A stretch of 64,000 nucleotides of DNA. Origin: Atrichornis clamosus. Taxonomy: Eukaryota > Chordata > Aves > Passeriformes > Menuridae. This document shows positions 26,001-37,163 of this stretch, piece by piece; the stretch's first letter is position 1, and every line of letters begins with the position of its first letter. A model generated the notes under the pieces. That model had not been told where the DNA came from. It made no database searches and saw nothing but the letters and a program-made list of their open reading frames with translations. Where the stretch lies: the NCBI GenBank assembly GCA_013400975.1, contig WBMZ01011708.1, forward strand, positions 124,001-188,000, given 5' to 3'. Both the position numbers and the translations under genes were made by a program.

Positions 26001-28982
26001 CAAAAGCAACATTATTTCTGTTTTTCAGCTGGTAAAGCAAAATGCTGCCCATGATTCCAAGGTGCTTGGTTCTACTTAGTGGATGATTATTGCAAAATTT
26101 TCCACAAAAAGAAGAAAAAGCAATGGTAACCTCCCTCTTGAGACAAGACTCTTACTTCAGTAGAACTTTACTAAATACATTTTAATGTTCACATTTTGTG
26201 TTTGTCTATATATATTTACTTGTATTTCTATTTATGTATGCCCTATACACACCTGGATTTATAAATTAACTGTATTTTGTCTCTATTGTGCTTCTCAGGC
26301 CATCAATTTAGATTGAAAAATACTACTTGATATTTCTTAGAGTGGAATCCATCGTTGTGTGATGGTCTACAAACTACTTGAGGCTCACTTATTTCAGGGT
26401 TTAAGTAGCACTTCAGTGATGCAGAGCCTTGTACAGATGGAATTTTACCTGTAAAGAACATCCCACGTCTTTTTCTATGATAGCTTAACTGTGCAGCAGG
26501 ACTGTAAGTGTTTTGTGAGATAATACTGTAAAATTTGATGTTTCCCTCCTTCTCAGTCATATATATTCTTATTCTGAGTGGAGTTTTTTCCTATTTGAAA
26601 GAAGAAAAAGAAAAAGGGGGAGGATTTTAAAGCTAAAAATAGTCCTTTTTACTTTATATTATCACCAGTGTTGATAATACAAATCTCATGAGAAGAAATG
26701 AGGTGCAATCTGATGTGTAAAGAAGAGAATCAACTACATTCTTCCTTAATTATGCTATTGTGCATCCCTGATAGTAGAAATATCAAAACATTTTTCCAGA
26801 AACGAAGTACAGGAACGTTCTGAAAGATGGCTCGTGCACACAACTTTATTATCACCACAGCTGGGCATAGCACTAGGTTTCCTGTTTTTCCACAGAAAAA
26901 CAAACCGGCTTTTATCTACCATCAGCTTCAAAGAAAACTGAATAGATCCTGCAATGCCCAGGCTATAAGAAGATGAAATAAGATTAAGATTAGAGAAATG
27001 TGTGTGAAAAGGCACTAATTGAAGAACGGGAGGATTGAGAAGAAAGGATTAAACAGATTATAGATCTCATGTCTAGGGGATTGCATGACCGTGAGTGACT
27101 CAAAATGAACTGCCATGTTGTGCAGGGGCTTCTGGGATGACTCAACAACTCTCAAGACAAAGTAAGAAAGCTTTTTTCCAATTTTTTTGGTCCTGAATGT
27201 GTTCAAACATTGTGCTCCGAACCGAAGATATAAGAGGAAACTGGGTGAAGTGAATTTTAGGTAATTGTCAGAATTTATTCCCATAAACATAAGGCAATTA
27301 GTTTCAAGCCCAGATGAGCAGTATCATTACATATGTAGCTTTCTGTCTAATGATCTGTTACATTCTATAGTTTTTCTACCCTGTGAACATTTAGATATCA
27401 ATAAAATATCTTGCACTAGTTCCAAAATTCCTGGACATATTAATAATTATGGGCACAAGATCTTGATGAAAACAAGTTTCAGAAGTTGACAGTTAGGGGT
27501 GTTTCCAAGAAACTGTTCAGGACATCTCTAAAACTTAAGACATTTACTGCAGGAAGCAAATTTCATGAAAGTCTAGATGCATACTATCCTAAGAAATATC
27601 GACTGCTAAAGCGAAAAAAATGACCTGGTAAACAGTGACATATAAATACTATGTGCATACACACACCTGCAGAGTAGATAAGCAATGTTTATTCTCACTC
27701 ATATATAAATTTTAGATAAGCTGAAGTAAACATCCCATGTCAATTACAGATTTACAGATACTGTACTTCTTTATTTTTAAAGATGAATTTTTGCAAATCA
27801 TGCAGAATGAGAACAGAGAATCATGGACAAAGAGAAAGCAGTAGCAGTACCCCCTGCATAATTTATTTCAGTCTATTTCATATAAACCAGAAGGTAAAGA
27901 TAAAGCAAGTTCATTTACTCCTATGACTACAATGTTGCTGCTGGTATCAGACTATCAGACAGACTACCAAAAATTCAGATCCTGATAATATACCCAAACC
28001 ACCCATGGTGTACCAATAATTTCCATACTGGGTAGTAGTAAACAGATTTTTACACTCTATGACTTTCACAGTTATTTATTGTTTTTGCTTGACAATAATT
28101 CCCTGATTTGGGCAAGAATGCAAAGAGAATACAACCAAGAAACATAAGGAGCAAGTATCCAGACTTTGGCTCAGGTTAAGGACACTGTGGTGGATAATGA
28201 TGGTTTCACATGTTATGAAAGACTAGAATAATTAATTAAACCATTAGAAAACAGACTCATGAGCATACCATCTGGAAGTGTTATTACATTATGTGTCTAA
28301 ATTATTCCCCTACGCTTAGCACAAATCTCTAAGAATGGCAACTTAATTATAGAGAGGGTAAAAATTAAATTCCACCAATGATTGGAAGGCCTCCTCTCCA
28401 GAACTGTAGTGAAAAATCTTGGTAGATCGATGGTAGTTGATGAGTCTTTTTCTTATGCCAAAAAGAAGAAAGCAAGCCATGCCCCTGAGTAGCATCCACG
28501 ATGCTGCTTTCCTGTGAAAGCTGCCTGATGAAAAAGACCTGGGGGTGCTGAATCTACTTCAATCTACTGAATGAATTAATATTTCTGCCATAGCACTATT
28601 AAAAGTGAAATGGTTGCTAAGTGAGGTTGGAGAGGGTAAAGAAGAAGTGTAATGTCAAAACCTGCTGCTTCACTATTTTCATGCCTGCCCTCCAGAAGAG
28701 TTATGAAAGTCAGTCCACTCTCCACACCACAGAATGGATTAATGGGCACCTCAAAAATAAAATATCAGCTCAGACTACTGCCAGACTTCAAAACAACTCT
28801 GAACTTGCTTGGTGTTCCGAGTGCTGCTGTTCCTGATTTGGGCTTTGTTGGGTTGGTTGGGGTTCTTTGTCTTTCAATATGTTGTTGTCTTTGCACTTTC
28901 TGTGAGAAGTCAAAATGAGAAGCAGAAATAACATAACAATGTGAGAAAATCAGTCTGTTGACACTTTCCACCTGATTTTTAG
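23097..28982. other. AT-rich non-coding sequence, nothing recognised
   Basis: Unique-looking AT-rich sequence with A/T runs and one AAAC-type simple repeat at 24795-24813. Open frames up to 115 codons (plus, 25609-25956) lack recognisable motifs. No gene is supported. Confidence 0.5.
24795..24813 (+). repeat. (AAAC)n / A-rich simple repeat
   Basis: Three AAAC units followed by a run of seven A. It is a short low-complexity stretch. Confidence 0.85.
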
Positions 28983-29013
28983 ATCAGAGATGCCAGGGAG
29001 GGATAAGCAGTCG
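28983..29013 (+). other. Candidate 31-nt micro-exon (low confidence)
   Basis: A pyrimidine-rich acceptor (cactttccacctgattttta then g, AG at 28981-28982) is followed 31 nt later by a strong donor, TCG|GTAAGTACC. One frame through the segment is open (reading S-E-M-P-G-R-D-K-Q-S). No flanking exons were recognised, and such pairs also arise by chance, so this is only a candidate for a spliced transcript. Confidence 0.15.
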
Positions 29014-29954
29014 GTAAGTACCAGAGTTTGTGGACATTCCAGAACTTTTCATGTTTCCTTATCAAAATCAGCAAAATGAAAGAAACCTAAAGACTAAAAC
29101 TACTATGAGCAGGAACTCTCACATGCATGCGTGTGTTATTCCTATAGAGGAACTGTGATTTGGGTCTTGTTTTCACATATGCTTCTCATTTCAGGGGTGA
29201 TGACTTAAACAACAAAAAGAAAACCACTACTACCACCAAATGTTGTTCCCAAATGGCATTCCCCAGACACAACTTTGTTTTGTTAGGATTCAGTTGGAGA
29301 TGGCACTTCAAGCCCATCCTGCATTTCCCTTTACTAGAAAACTTTACATTTGTTTACTTGGGAACAATGGAGAAACTTAAGTTTGATTGCACTCTTGCTT
29401 GCATTGTATTCCTATATTATTTATTGTTTCTAAAGATTCTGAAGAACTAATTCAGTCTTATAAATCAGTCAGGAATAGGGAAGGAATTTCACCTGTAGTG
29501 TAAAATTTTAAATATTTTAGACTTAGTTTTTGCAGATCTACATTTTCTCTTGTGCATATTATTAGTTGTTTCAGATTAAGTGTAAACTAAAAATATTTCA
29601 GTTCAATGAAAAGGTACTGCACTATCTGATTTAAAATTCAAACCACCATTGACTTACATACATTTTAAAATTTTTAATTGTAATAGCCAATTAGAACTTT
29701 TTTTTAGTGAAAACTTTTCAGATTTTATATAACTAAGTCAAATGTCAAGTGAGCATGCTCCAGAAATAAAGATACTGTTTTTATAAAAGTGACAGGTTTA
29801 GCTTGATTCCCTAAATAATCCCACTCCAGTGACTTCTTTAAAAAAATATCTACAATAAAAAAGTGTTGAGTGAAGAAATGAAAGAGTGCAGGAGAGCAGT
29901 GGGTATGGAGGCAGAGAATTGTCAGATTTTGCTAACCTAAAAAGTCCAATTTAA
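29014..29954. other. AT-rich non-coding sequence, nothing recognised
   Basis: AT-rich sequence with no recognised repeat. An open frame of 96 codons (plus, 29160-29450) has no recognisable motif. Confidence 0.5.
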
Positions 29955-30440
29955 TTCACGGTGTGCAAAAGCAGAACAGAGCAACAAAGACCCTCTTTCA
30001 CAGACTTGAGTTTGTATAACTGCACCTTACAATGGCCCCCCCACAAGCGCCCCTTGGAGCCGGGTCTGTTTGTTTACGTTTGCTGGATGTTTTTTAGGCA
30101 GGGCTGTAAACGGCATAATCACAGCAGCGACACTAACCAATGCTATTAACTCTGCTTTGTAAACCCTTGATGTAGCTCTGACACTCAGTCTTGCTAACTA
30201 CATAGTAGAATTTAAGCTGGATCATTTAAATAATGATAAAGCTGTCAAGACTGATGTGATTTTCTTCTTGAGCAATTCACCTTCTATTACGGGTTTTATT
30301 GTACTTTATAGTGGGCATCTGTAAATCTGAGGATCAGCTTAGCTCCCTAATTTACACCCGTTGCACGTACTACATGGTTTTAACTGACTTACTTTAGAAG
30401 GATTCACAGTAGTTGCTAGGAAACCTTTCTGTGTTCTTTT
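29955..30440. promoter_or_regulatory. Candidate enhancer-like block with retained CpGs
   Basis: This unique-looking block keeps CpGs at several spots (cacaagcgcc, gagccggg, ttacgttt, aacggc, agcgac) in otherwise CpG-poor surroundings. It contains a forkhead-type tgtttac near 30070, a ccaat near 30137 and an RFX-like X-box, gttgctaggaaac, at 30412-30424. No repeat signature is visible. The combination suggests selective constraint and regulatory function, but this is inference without alignment. Confidence 0.3.
30412..30424 (+). promoter_or_regulatory. RFX-like X-box motif
   Basis: The 13-mer gttgctaggaaac is close to the imperfect palindrome bound by RFX factors, GTNRCC plus a 0-3 nt spacer plus RGYAAC. 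The half sites each deviate at one position from the strict consensus. It may be fortuitous. Confidence 0.3.
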
Positions 30441-33400
30441 CACTTCTTATATAGCATTAGCTTTTCAATTGATAAGGCTGTACCTTTAGGTACAGAGGGA
30501 TTTAAGCAGAATCAAACAATGACAGTAGGACTGCAGCATAGATAAGCAAAAAAAAAAGGCGGGGAGGGGGCGTGCAAATCCTCGTTCTTTGTACAGGTAA
30601 TACAGAGGATTAGAGCATAAGAAAGGACATAGCACATTTTCCATGAATATTTTTTAAAGATATTCTGCATCATATTAAGAAAAGCTGCAAAACAAAACTT
30701 CTTACTATAGTTTAAAGTTTGTAAATTTGTAAATGACTGTAGCAGAGAAGCCATTTCATTGTGCTACTTCTGCTACATGGCATGTCTTCCTGGGGATAAT
30801 TTCCAATGGTAATATGGTAAAGCATTTTTATGTGTGAGGGAAGGATAATTCCCATACAGCTTTAAGGATGTAAATGTTCTTGCCAGAAGTCTCTCTCTTG
30901 CAAACACATTCCCACTAAGATAACACAGTTAAGTCATACTTTTTCCTGCTGAAATAGTCTGATGTCCTCAGGTGAGCAGACACACAAGCCTATGTGAGAA
31001 CAACATAGAGCCAGGTAGAGACTGGAGCGATAAAACAAAACTTTACCCTTATCTACTGTAAACTGCATTATCTTACTGCTTCTCATTTCTACTGGGATAA
31101 AATGGTCTCTTTTTCATTAGAAACCTTGTCCCAATCAAGTCAAGTATACAAATGTGTATCTGATGCACAGCAGTAATTACATTACTTTCAGAAGCAGATT
31201 TTCCACTATGCCATGTTTTCCTTCCCCAAAGAATCCCATCTTTTTGCAAAACTTTCAGATGTTACTTGTGAAGAGCCCATGACACCCCTCCATCTGCATA
31301 CCTCCCTGTTCCCACCACATCCACGTGCTTCATTGTGCTCAAAGCCTGATGGTGGCAGTTCAGTCAGGATCCTAGTACACTCTGTAGTTTGAACAGCTCC
31401 ACAAGTATCTTTTAAGAGGCTTTAGAGTAAATGTATGAATAGTGGAAGATAATTTTTTTTCCTTCGCAATTGAAAGAGGAAACAAAATTAGAATTGTCTT
31501 TTTTATGTCTTTTTAATCTGGGACACCTATAAAACCGTAAGCGTATGTGGTCCTGCAGGTATTTGCTTTTTTTTCTCCCTAAGGTTCCTGAAAGCGAAAT
31601 CCAAAAGAATTTTTTAAAAAATTTTTTTGGCGTGTGTGTGTATCACATACTGTCCCATAGAGATTAGAGAGTTTCATAAAATGGCAGACTGCTTCAGAAA
31701 AGAATCTAACTTATTTCTTCCAATAGCCTTACTCAAGTCTCTTGGGTTAACAAAACTGGGTTTGCATCAGCACTGTCTTGGGTAGAGTGAGATTTTTAAA
31801 CACCTACATTCTACCAGGCAATATGAAAGAAGGAGAGGAAAGTACTCCCCAGCATTTTGCTTTCAATCCAGCCAAATCAGAGAACATAAAATCATGTGAA
31901 ATAACAAAGCTATCATATCTTCATTCCTAATATAGCCTGGCAAAATAAATATTTCAAACGGTAAGACAAAACCACAAATAATATATCATAAGTGAGTCTA
32001 AAGTTAATGAAGCTTAAAGGCAAGCAGGACAGTGAAAGAAATAGTGCCTGGCTACCCTGTAGATTATTAACTTCAACCTGTAATGCCTGTGCCAAGTTCA
32101 TATCAACCTTCTTGAAAGGTGCATATCAAAAGCAAGTATCATCTCAGAAGGATGTGAAAACATCTTGAGATAAAAGAGAATCTGCCACCTCCAATCATAA
32201 AGAATATTCTTTCCATTTAAAACATTTGCCAATTCTAATTGTAGGTTGTGTGGCTTAATGTTTTAGTCCACCTCCTAGCACCCCTTTTCCCACTACTGTT
32301 AAAGACTTGTTAGAGTCTTTAGTGCTCAACAGTGTCTTAGCATCAAAACATTAATTTATATACTGCAACTAAGTCATCTCCCAATGTTTTTGAGTCAGCT
32401 AAACAGATGGACTTTTAAAAATCTTTTATAGAAAGACACTTGATTCAGTTTTCCCTCTTTTTTTAAAGTATTTTCTATAATCCATCCGGTCTTTTAACAA
32501 GCTTTAGAATAGGGACAAGAGTTTTATATGCAAAATGCTAATATCAATCTCTCAGTAATGCAAGTTAAAGTCCCCACCCCATTTCCAAGACAAACTCCCC
32601 ATTTATGCATCACAGTTTTGCATAAGCTCCTTTAGCCACAAGATCAGACAGAAACCTTCCTATTGCTATTGTGAAAGGAGGGCTAAGTTTTAAAAGGGCT
32701 TGTAGAAGTCAAGTTATGTGCGACATCTTTCATTACTGTATAGATAAGTATTCAAAAGCCTTACAATGGCTATTACTCCTCATTGAGGTGTATCTTTCTC
32801 CTTGAAACAGTAGAACCAACTGAAAAGACACAAAAGTAACAAAATACCCTCCAAATGAAACAAATACAATAAGACAAGCCCCAGATCTTGAAAAAAACAA
32901 CAGAGCATCTCTCCATGTAGGATATGCTCTTATTAACTCTCCCAAGGGTCATTCTGAAAGTGGCAGAAGAAACAGTACAGCACAGAGCCTGAGTTCCTCC
33001 TGTATCATCACAACTGACTTTTGCATTGGATACTTTCTGTTATTCTTCTGTGTGTTTCCAAAATGTCATATGAATTAAGTTACATACCACTGATTGATGT
33101 TGCTAACAATAAAAGATAGAGAAGGGAGGAGGAAGAGGAGAAGCAGGGCCGAAAACATATTTTGAAAGACTCAAAATAACTCTTCACTTGAAAAGGAATT
33201 CTTATCACTGACAGATGGAAATGTAGAAAATAAAATTCCCAAGAACAGCTGCTAAAAGCTACTTTCATCTTTTGGGTAAATGATTTCAATCACATTGACC
33301 TGAAGAGAGCCAGCAAAACTCCTCATCAAAACTAATGCAAAACAATACAGAAATTTCAAATTACAACAAAATGAGTTTTGCATTGGGAAGTAGAAACTAA

Positions 33401-35756
33401 TATACCTAGAGCAAAATTAGTCTGTTTCTCTTTCTAAAACACACAGAAATCATGTTAGTTAAAAGTATATGAAAAGATTGATTTCACTCAGAACTGTTTG
33501 CAAGGCACTCTGAAAATATAGAGAACTAGACTAGACAGGCTCTCATCTACTTTATTCCCATCGTTCTTAGAAGAAGACACGTGAGGCTACAAAGCATCAT
33601 ATTATTCCAAGAGGAAATGCCTGTGGAATGTTGCTGTACATCTTAAACCAGCAATGACATCTTAATCCAGACAAATATTAAGATTTTGTATGGAAATTGC
33701 TTATGTTACACAGCTAAATACAAGAAGAATCTAGCATCCTTGCTATACAATTGATTGCTGTTTGGTCTACTTAGTGTAAGTAAATTAGGGTTAAGAGATC
33801 AGTGGTGAAGGAGTCTTCTATGTAACTTCTGCTTACCAAAACTACATCACACATTCCATGCTTTGTTATTTAAAAAAAAATGCTGTGTAGAAAAGAACAC
33901 TGTAATTAAGCTTTAAAACTGCACTTGAGGAGAACACTACTAGATTAATCTCGGCTCCGAGTTCTCTACTTCACCTACTACAGTGTAACGCAGCAAACAA
34001 TGAAAACAATACATATATTGTATTCTTATGTATGATGGAAGCTTTCACTTCAAGACTACTAAGAGCTCTCATTCAGCCAGTCACACTATTTCTATCAATA
34101 CAAAGACATATTAGTGCAATAACTCTGCACGAGATACATCTGAAATGCCCAGAGGTCAGCAATCCCTTCAACATTACAACCTACATGCTAGCTGAGTTCA
34201 CTAACTCATTAGCAGGATCTCTTTACTTCCAAATGCCTTTTTGGTCTCCTAGAAGCAAAACGTATGATTTTTCTTTTATTATGATTAATTCTGAATTTTA
34301 AGATTACAGATAATTGGGGAAGACCATAATTTGGTATCGTAACTCTTACTTTTTCCTTTTGTAGTTTTTAAATATCTAGCAGCTGGTCAGCATATTTCTC
34401 ATCTTTCACAACTTCTGTTGCACCACCAAAGAATTACCAGAACTTGGCTTCTTTTGTATTCTGCTAGAGTCTCAAGAGGTAATACTGCACTCCCCAAGGT
34501 TCACAGCTGTCAGATATTAAGAAAGGCTTCTTTAACAACCAGAGGTTGCAAGCACATAGAAACGGATTGTTGACATGTGTAAACCACGCTACGCAAAGGC
34601 AGTGGTCCTCGTATGCCTCAGTTTCCCATCTGACTTGTGAGTCTCTCCACCACCAGTTACCTCATGGCTACGATGTCACTCCTTGCATTTAACCACAGTT
34701 CCCAATCAAGACCAAACAAAGGCCTTCTCAGCTACTCAGAGGATGACAGATGCTGAAGAAAAGAAATCCAATTCTCATATCCTAACTCCCATTTATGGTC
34801 AAACTGCCCTTCAGCTTGTGAGCATTTCTTGTGAGTCCCTTCAACAGAGCAATATTCTCATTGTCAAGTGATACTAAGGACCTCATGAGCTTTTTCTTCA
34901 TCTTCCAACTACTGCTGCCTCATCCATCATACTTGCGTGATACCTTTGCAACTATACTGAGCTGAAGGTTTTCTCATCCTCAACAGAGTAACAAGTCAAA
35001 AGACAGTTTCTATACTATTTGGGTTTTTGTAACAAAAAAAGGATTCCAAAACTAAACCTAAATGCTCTTCCCTGTCTTCTTTCCTCCTCCTTTTCCCCTC
35101 TCCTCCCTTCAGTGATTGGTTTGCTTAAGCTATTCTTTCCAAAAAGGCCCTCATAGTATCTTTTCCACTCTTCAACCCTGTGAAGGTTGGCAAACCCTCC
35201 ACAGCAAGTCAGAAGTAATCTTCCAGTACTGTTCTACAAATTAAAAAACCTCTGTGGCCTTTACTTTTACAACAGCTGCAAAGATACCGCTCAAAAGGTG
35301 TTGCTGGCTCTTTCCTCTTTAGACTGCTGAGCCAGACAGCATTCCTGTGGAAATGCTTGTTTACTCAGAAAGGTAACTTGTGTTTGTTGAGGGGGAAAAA
35401 AAATCCTACAAAAATCTGTTGATGCGCTTCTCCAGATAGTATCCCTGTCATCCATCTCAAATGTTGTAGTGGTGACATACATGGTAAGCATTTGAAAACT
35501 GATGATTAAACAAGTTTGTTTTCCTATGCCAAATGTAGACTTGAAAAGGAAACAGCTTACATGGGTAATAAGGTTTGTTTTGGATCAATACGCAGTAAAT
35601 TGCCCAGTGCTGATTATTTTGAACAAATGTGCAGCTCTACCCCATATAATAAAAATCTGGCTCCCTTTTGTTACTCATGAAACTCATAAAGGTTAAACCT
35701 TTAGCCTGAAGGAAAAAAGATCCTTTTCATCCAATGAAAATTAATAGGACTGAGCA
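30441..35756. other. AT-rich non-coding sequence, nothing recognised
   Basis: Unique-looking AT-rich sequence with short A/T runs, for example A10 at 30548-30557 beside a G-rich spot, and a 16-bp A/T palindrome at 31608-31623. Open frames are all under 90 codons with no recognisable motif. Confidence 0.5.
31608..31623. repeat. 16-bp A/T palindrome
   Basis: AATTTTTT followed by AAAAAATT forms a perfect self-complementary stretch. It is low-complexity sequence and could be chance. Confidence 0.85.
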
Positions 35757-36080
35757 TCCCTCCCCTTGCAGGCAGCTGCAATTTTTCAGCTAAGAGGCAG
35801 AGAGGTCCAGGAAGAATTGATGATGGAAAGTTTTTGTCACCACCATAAACACATTTTAAAAGCAGCTAGCAGTAGGCTCACTCTGAGAATTGCACGTCTG
35901 AGGCGATGCCAGTGGTACTTAGCACAGCTGCTCATGGCTGTGCGCCTAATTCAATGTTGTTTGTCTCAAGATTTTCCAGTGGGCCATTTCAAGTGGCAGC
36001 ACACAGCTGATGTGCCATATTAGCATTAACATCTCACCTGCAAAATACATAATTACATTCAAATCTGCTGATTAGAAGCA
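35757..36080. promoter_or_regulatory. Candidate conserved enhancer-like block
   Basis: A unique, compositionally balanced block set in AT-rich DNA. It contains E-box-like cagctg cores (about 35772, 35926 and 36004) and TAAT/ATTA cores toward its 3' side (gcctaattc, ttagcattaac, cataattac, ctgattag). It shows no repeat hallmark. An open frame of 85 codons (plus, 35766-36023) crosses most of it but resembles no protein I know. I favour a non-coding regulatory element over a gene, with low confidence. Confidence 0.25.
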
Positions 36081-37127
36081 AAATACAAACACATACTAGT
36101 GGCTACATTTCAGCAGTAACCATGCCCAGGGAAGAAAAGGAGTGGATTGTTATCTATAACTAGTGCTGCATTCTGTCTCTCAAAAAAAGATTATTGGTAG
36201 TTTGTGTGAGAATTAAAACTTCATACGATCTTTTTTTGGATGATGGTTCTTTAAAGCTAGGTAAAACTAATTCTGTTTGGTTTCCACACATTTATTTGCA
36301 TCTTAACTCTTAAGGTTTTCAAAACATATTTCAGTGATGCTAAGAAAAGGAAATCTTCTGATAAGTTACCTCTTCTATATATGTATACATCATAAGTATA
36401 CATCGCACTGTACCTCAAATATAAATATTTGATGAGTCAATATACATTGGTAAGTACGCTGATAAAATCATGCATTTATGTAGCATAATCCATTAAATTC
36501 CCATCCACAGTGGGACATGAAAGGTGGTTTGGGGTTTTTTGCCTTAAAAATACAAGTAGATAATCTAGCAGTATGTCGTCTTGTTAAATTACATGTGCTT
36601 TGAGGTTATCTTCTTGAAAATAATCAATTCTTACATTGACAAAGGTATCATTGCTTTAGATATCTACCCCAAAAAAGAAAAAACCAACCTTGAAGACACG
36701 TTGTATTAAAATGATATCTAGTGAACAAACCCAATCTCTTTAAACAGATTTATTACAAAGGTGAAGTTTATAAATATATTTATAGAGAGGGCGAGAAGCT
36801 ATATATGTGCCTTTTTGTCTTCAGACTCTATGAATAAGAGTCCCTCTGAGGAAAATGGTGTTCTGAATGTCTGATGGAGTCTGGATGTGTTCTATAAAAT
36901 GGTAAAAATGAAGCTTGCATAGGCAATCATAAAGCTGATACTTCCTTGTCTTACAGACTACACAATCTACTCTAACATTCACATGGACTCCTAAGCACGA
37001 GATTCTTGCTAGAGGGAAAGACAGGAATAGGTTTTGTCACCTATCTGCCTCCCGCAACGAATCAGTTGAAGCATTTGAACCTTTTTCCTTCAGTTACTGT
37101 AAAAGCAGCTGCTGTTACTGGACTTAC
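36081..37127. other. AT-rich non-coding sequence, nothing recognised
   Basis: AT-rich unique-looking sequence with tata/tgta-rich stretches near 36377-36410 and 36768-36806. No gene or repeat family was recognised. Confidence 0.5.
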
Positions 37128-37163
37128 CTGGCCAGCAGTACTCAGGGAACACACTGCATGCTG
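37128..37163 (-). other. Candidate 36-nt micro-exon, minus strand (low confidence)
   Basis: On the minus strand, a very strong pyrimidine tract (ttttttttcccccaaccc continuing to cttgccag) ends at an acceptor. A perfect donor, CCAG|GTAAGTCC, follows 36 nt later. The segment is a multiple of three and open in frame, giving Q-H-A-V-C-S-L-S-T-A-G-Q. A second AG three bases on makes a NAGNAG-type tandem acceptor. These are hallmarks of a frame-preserving micro-exon. No neighbouring exon is recognised in the window, so chance cannot be excluded. Confidence 0.22.
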
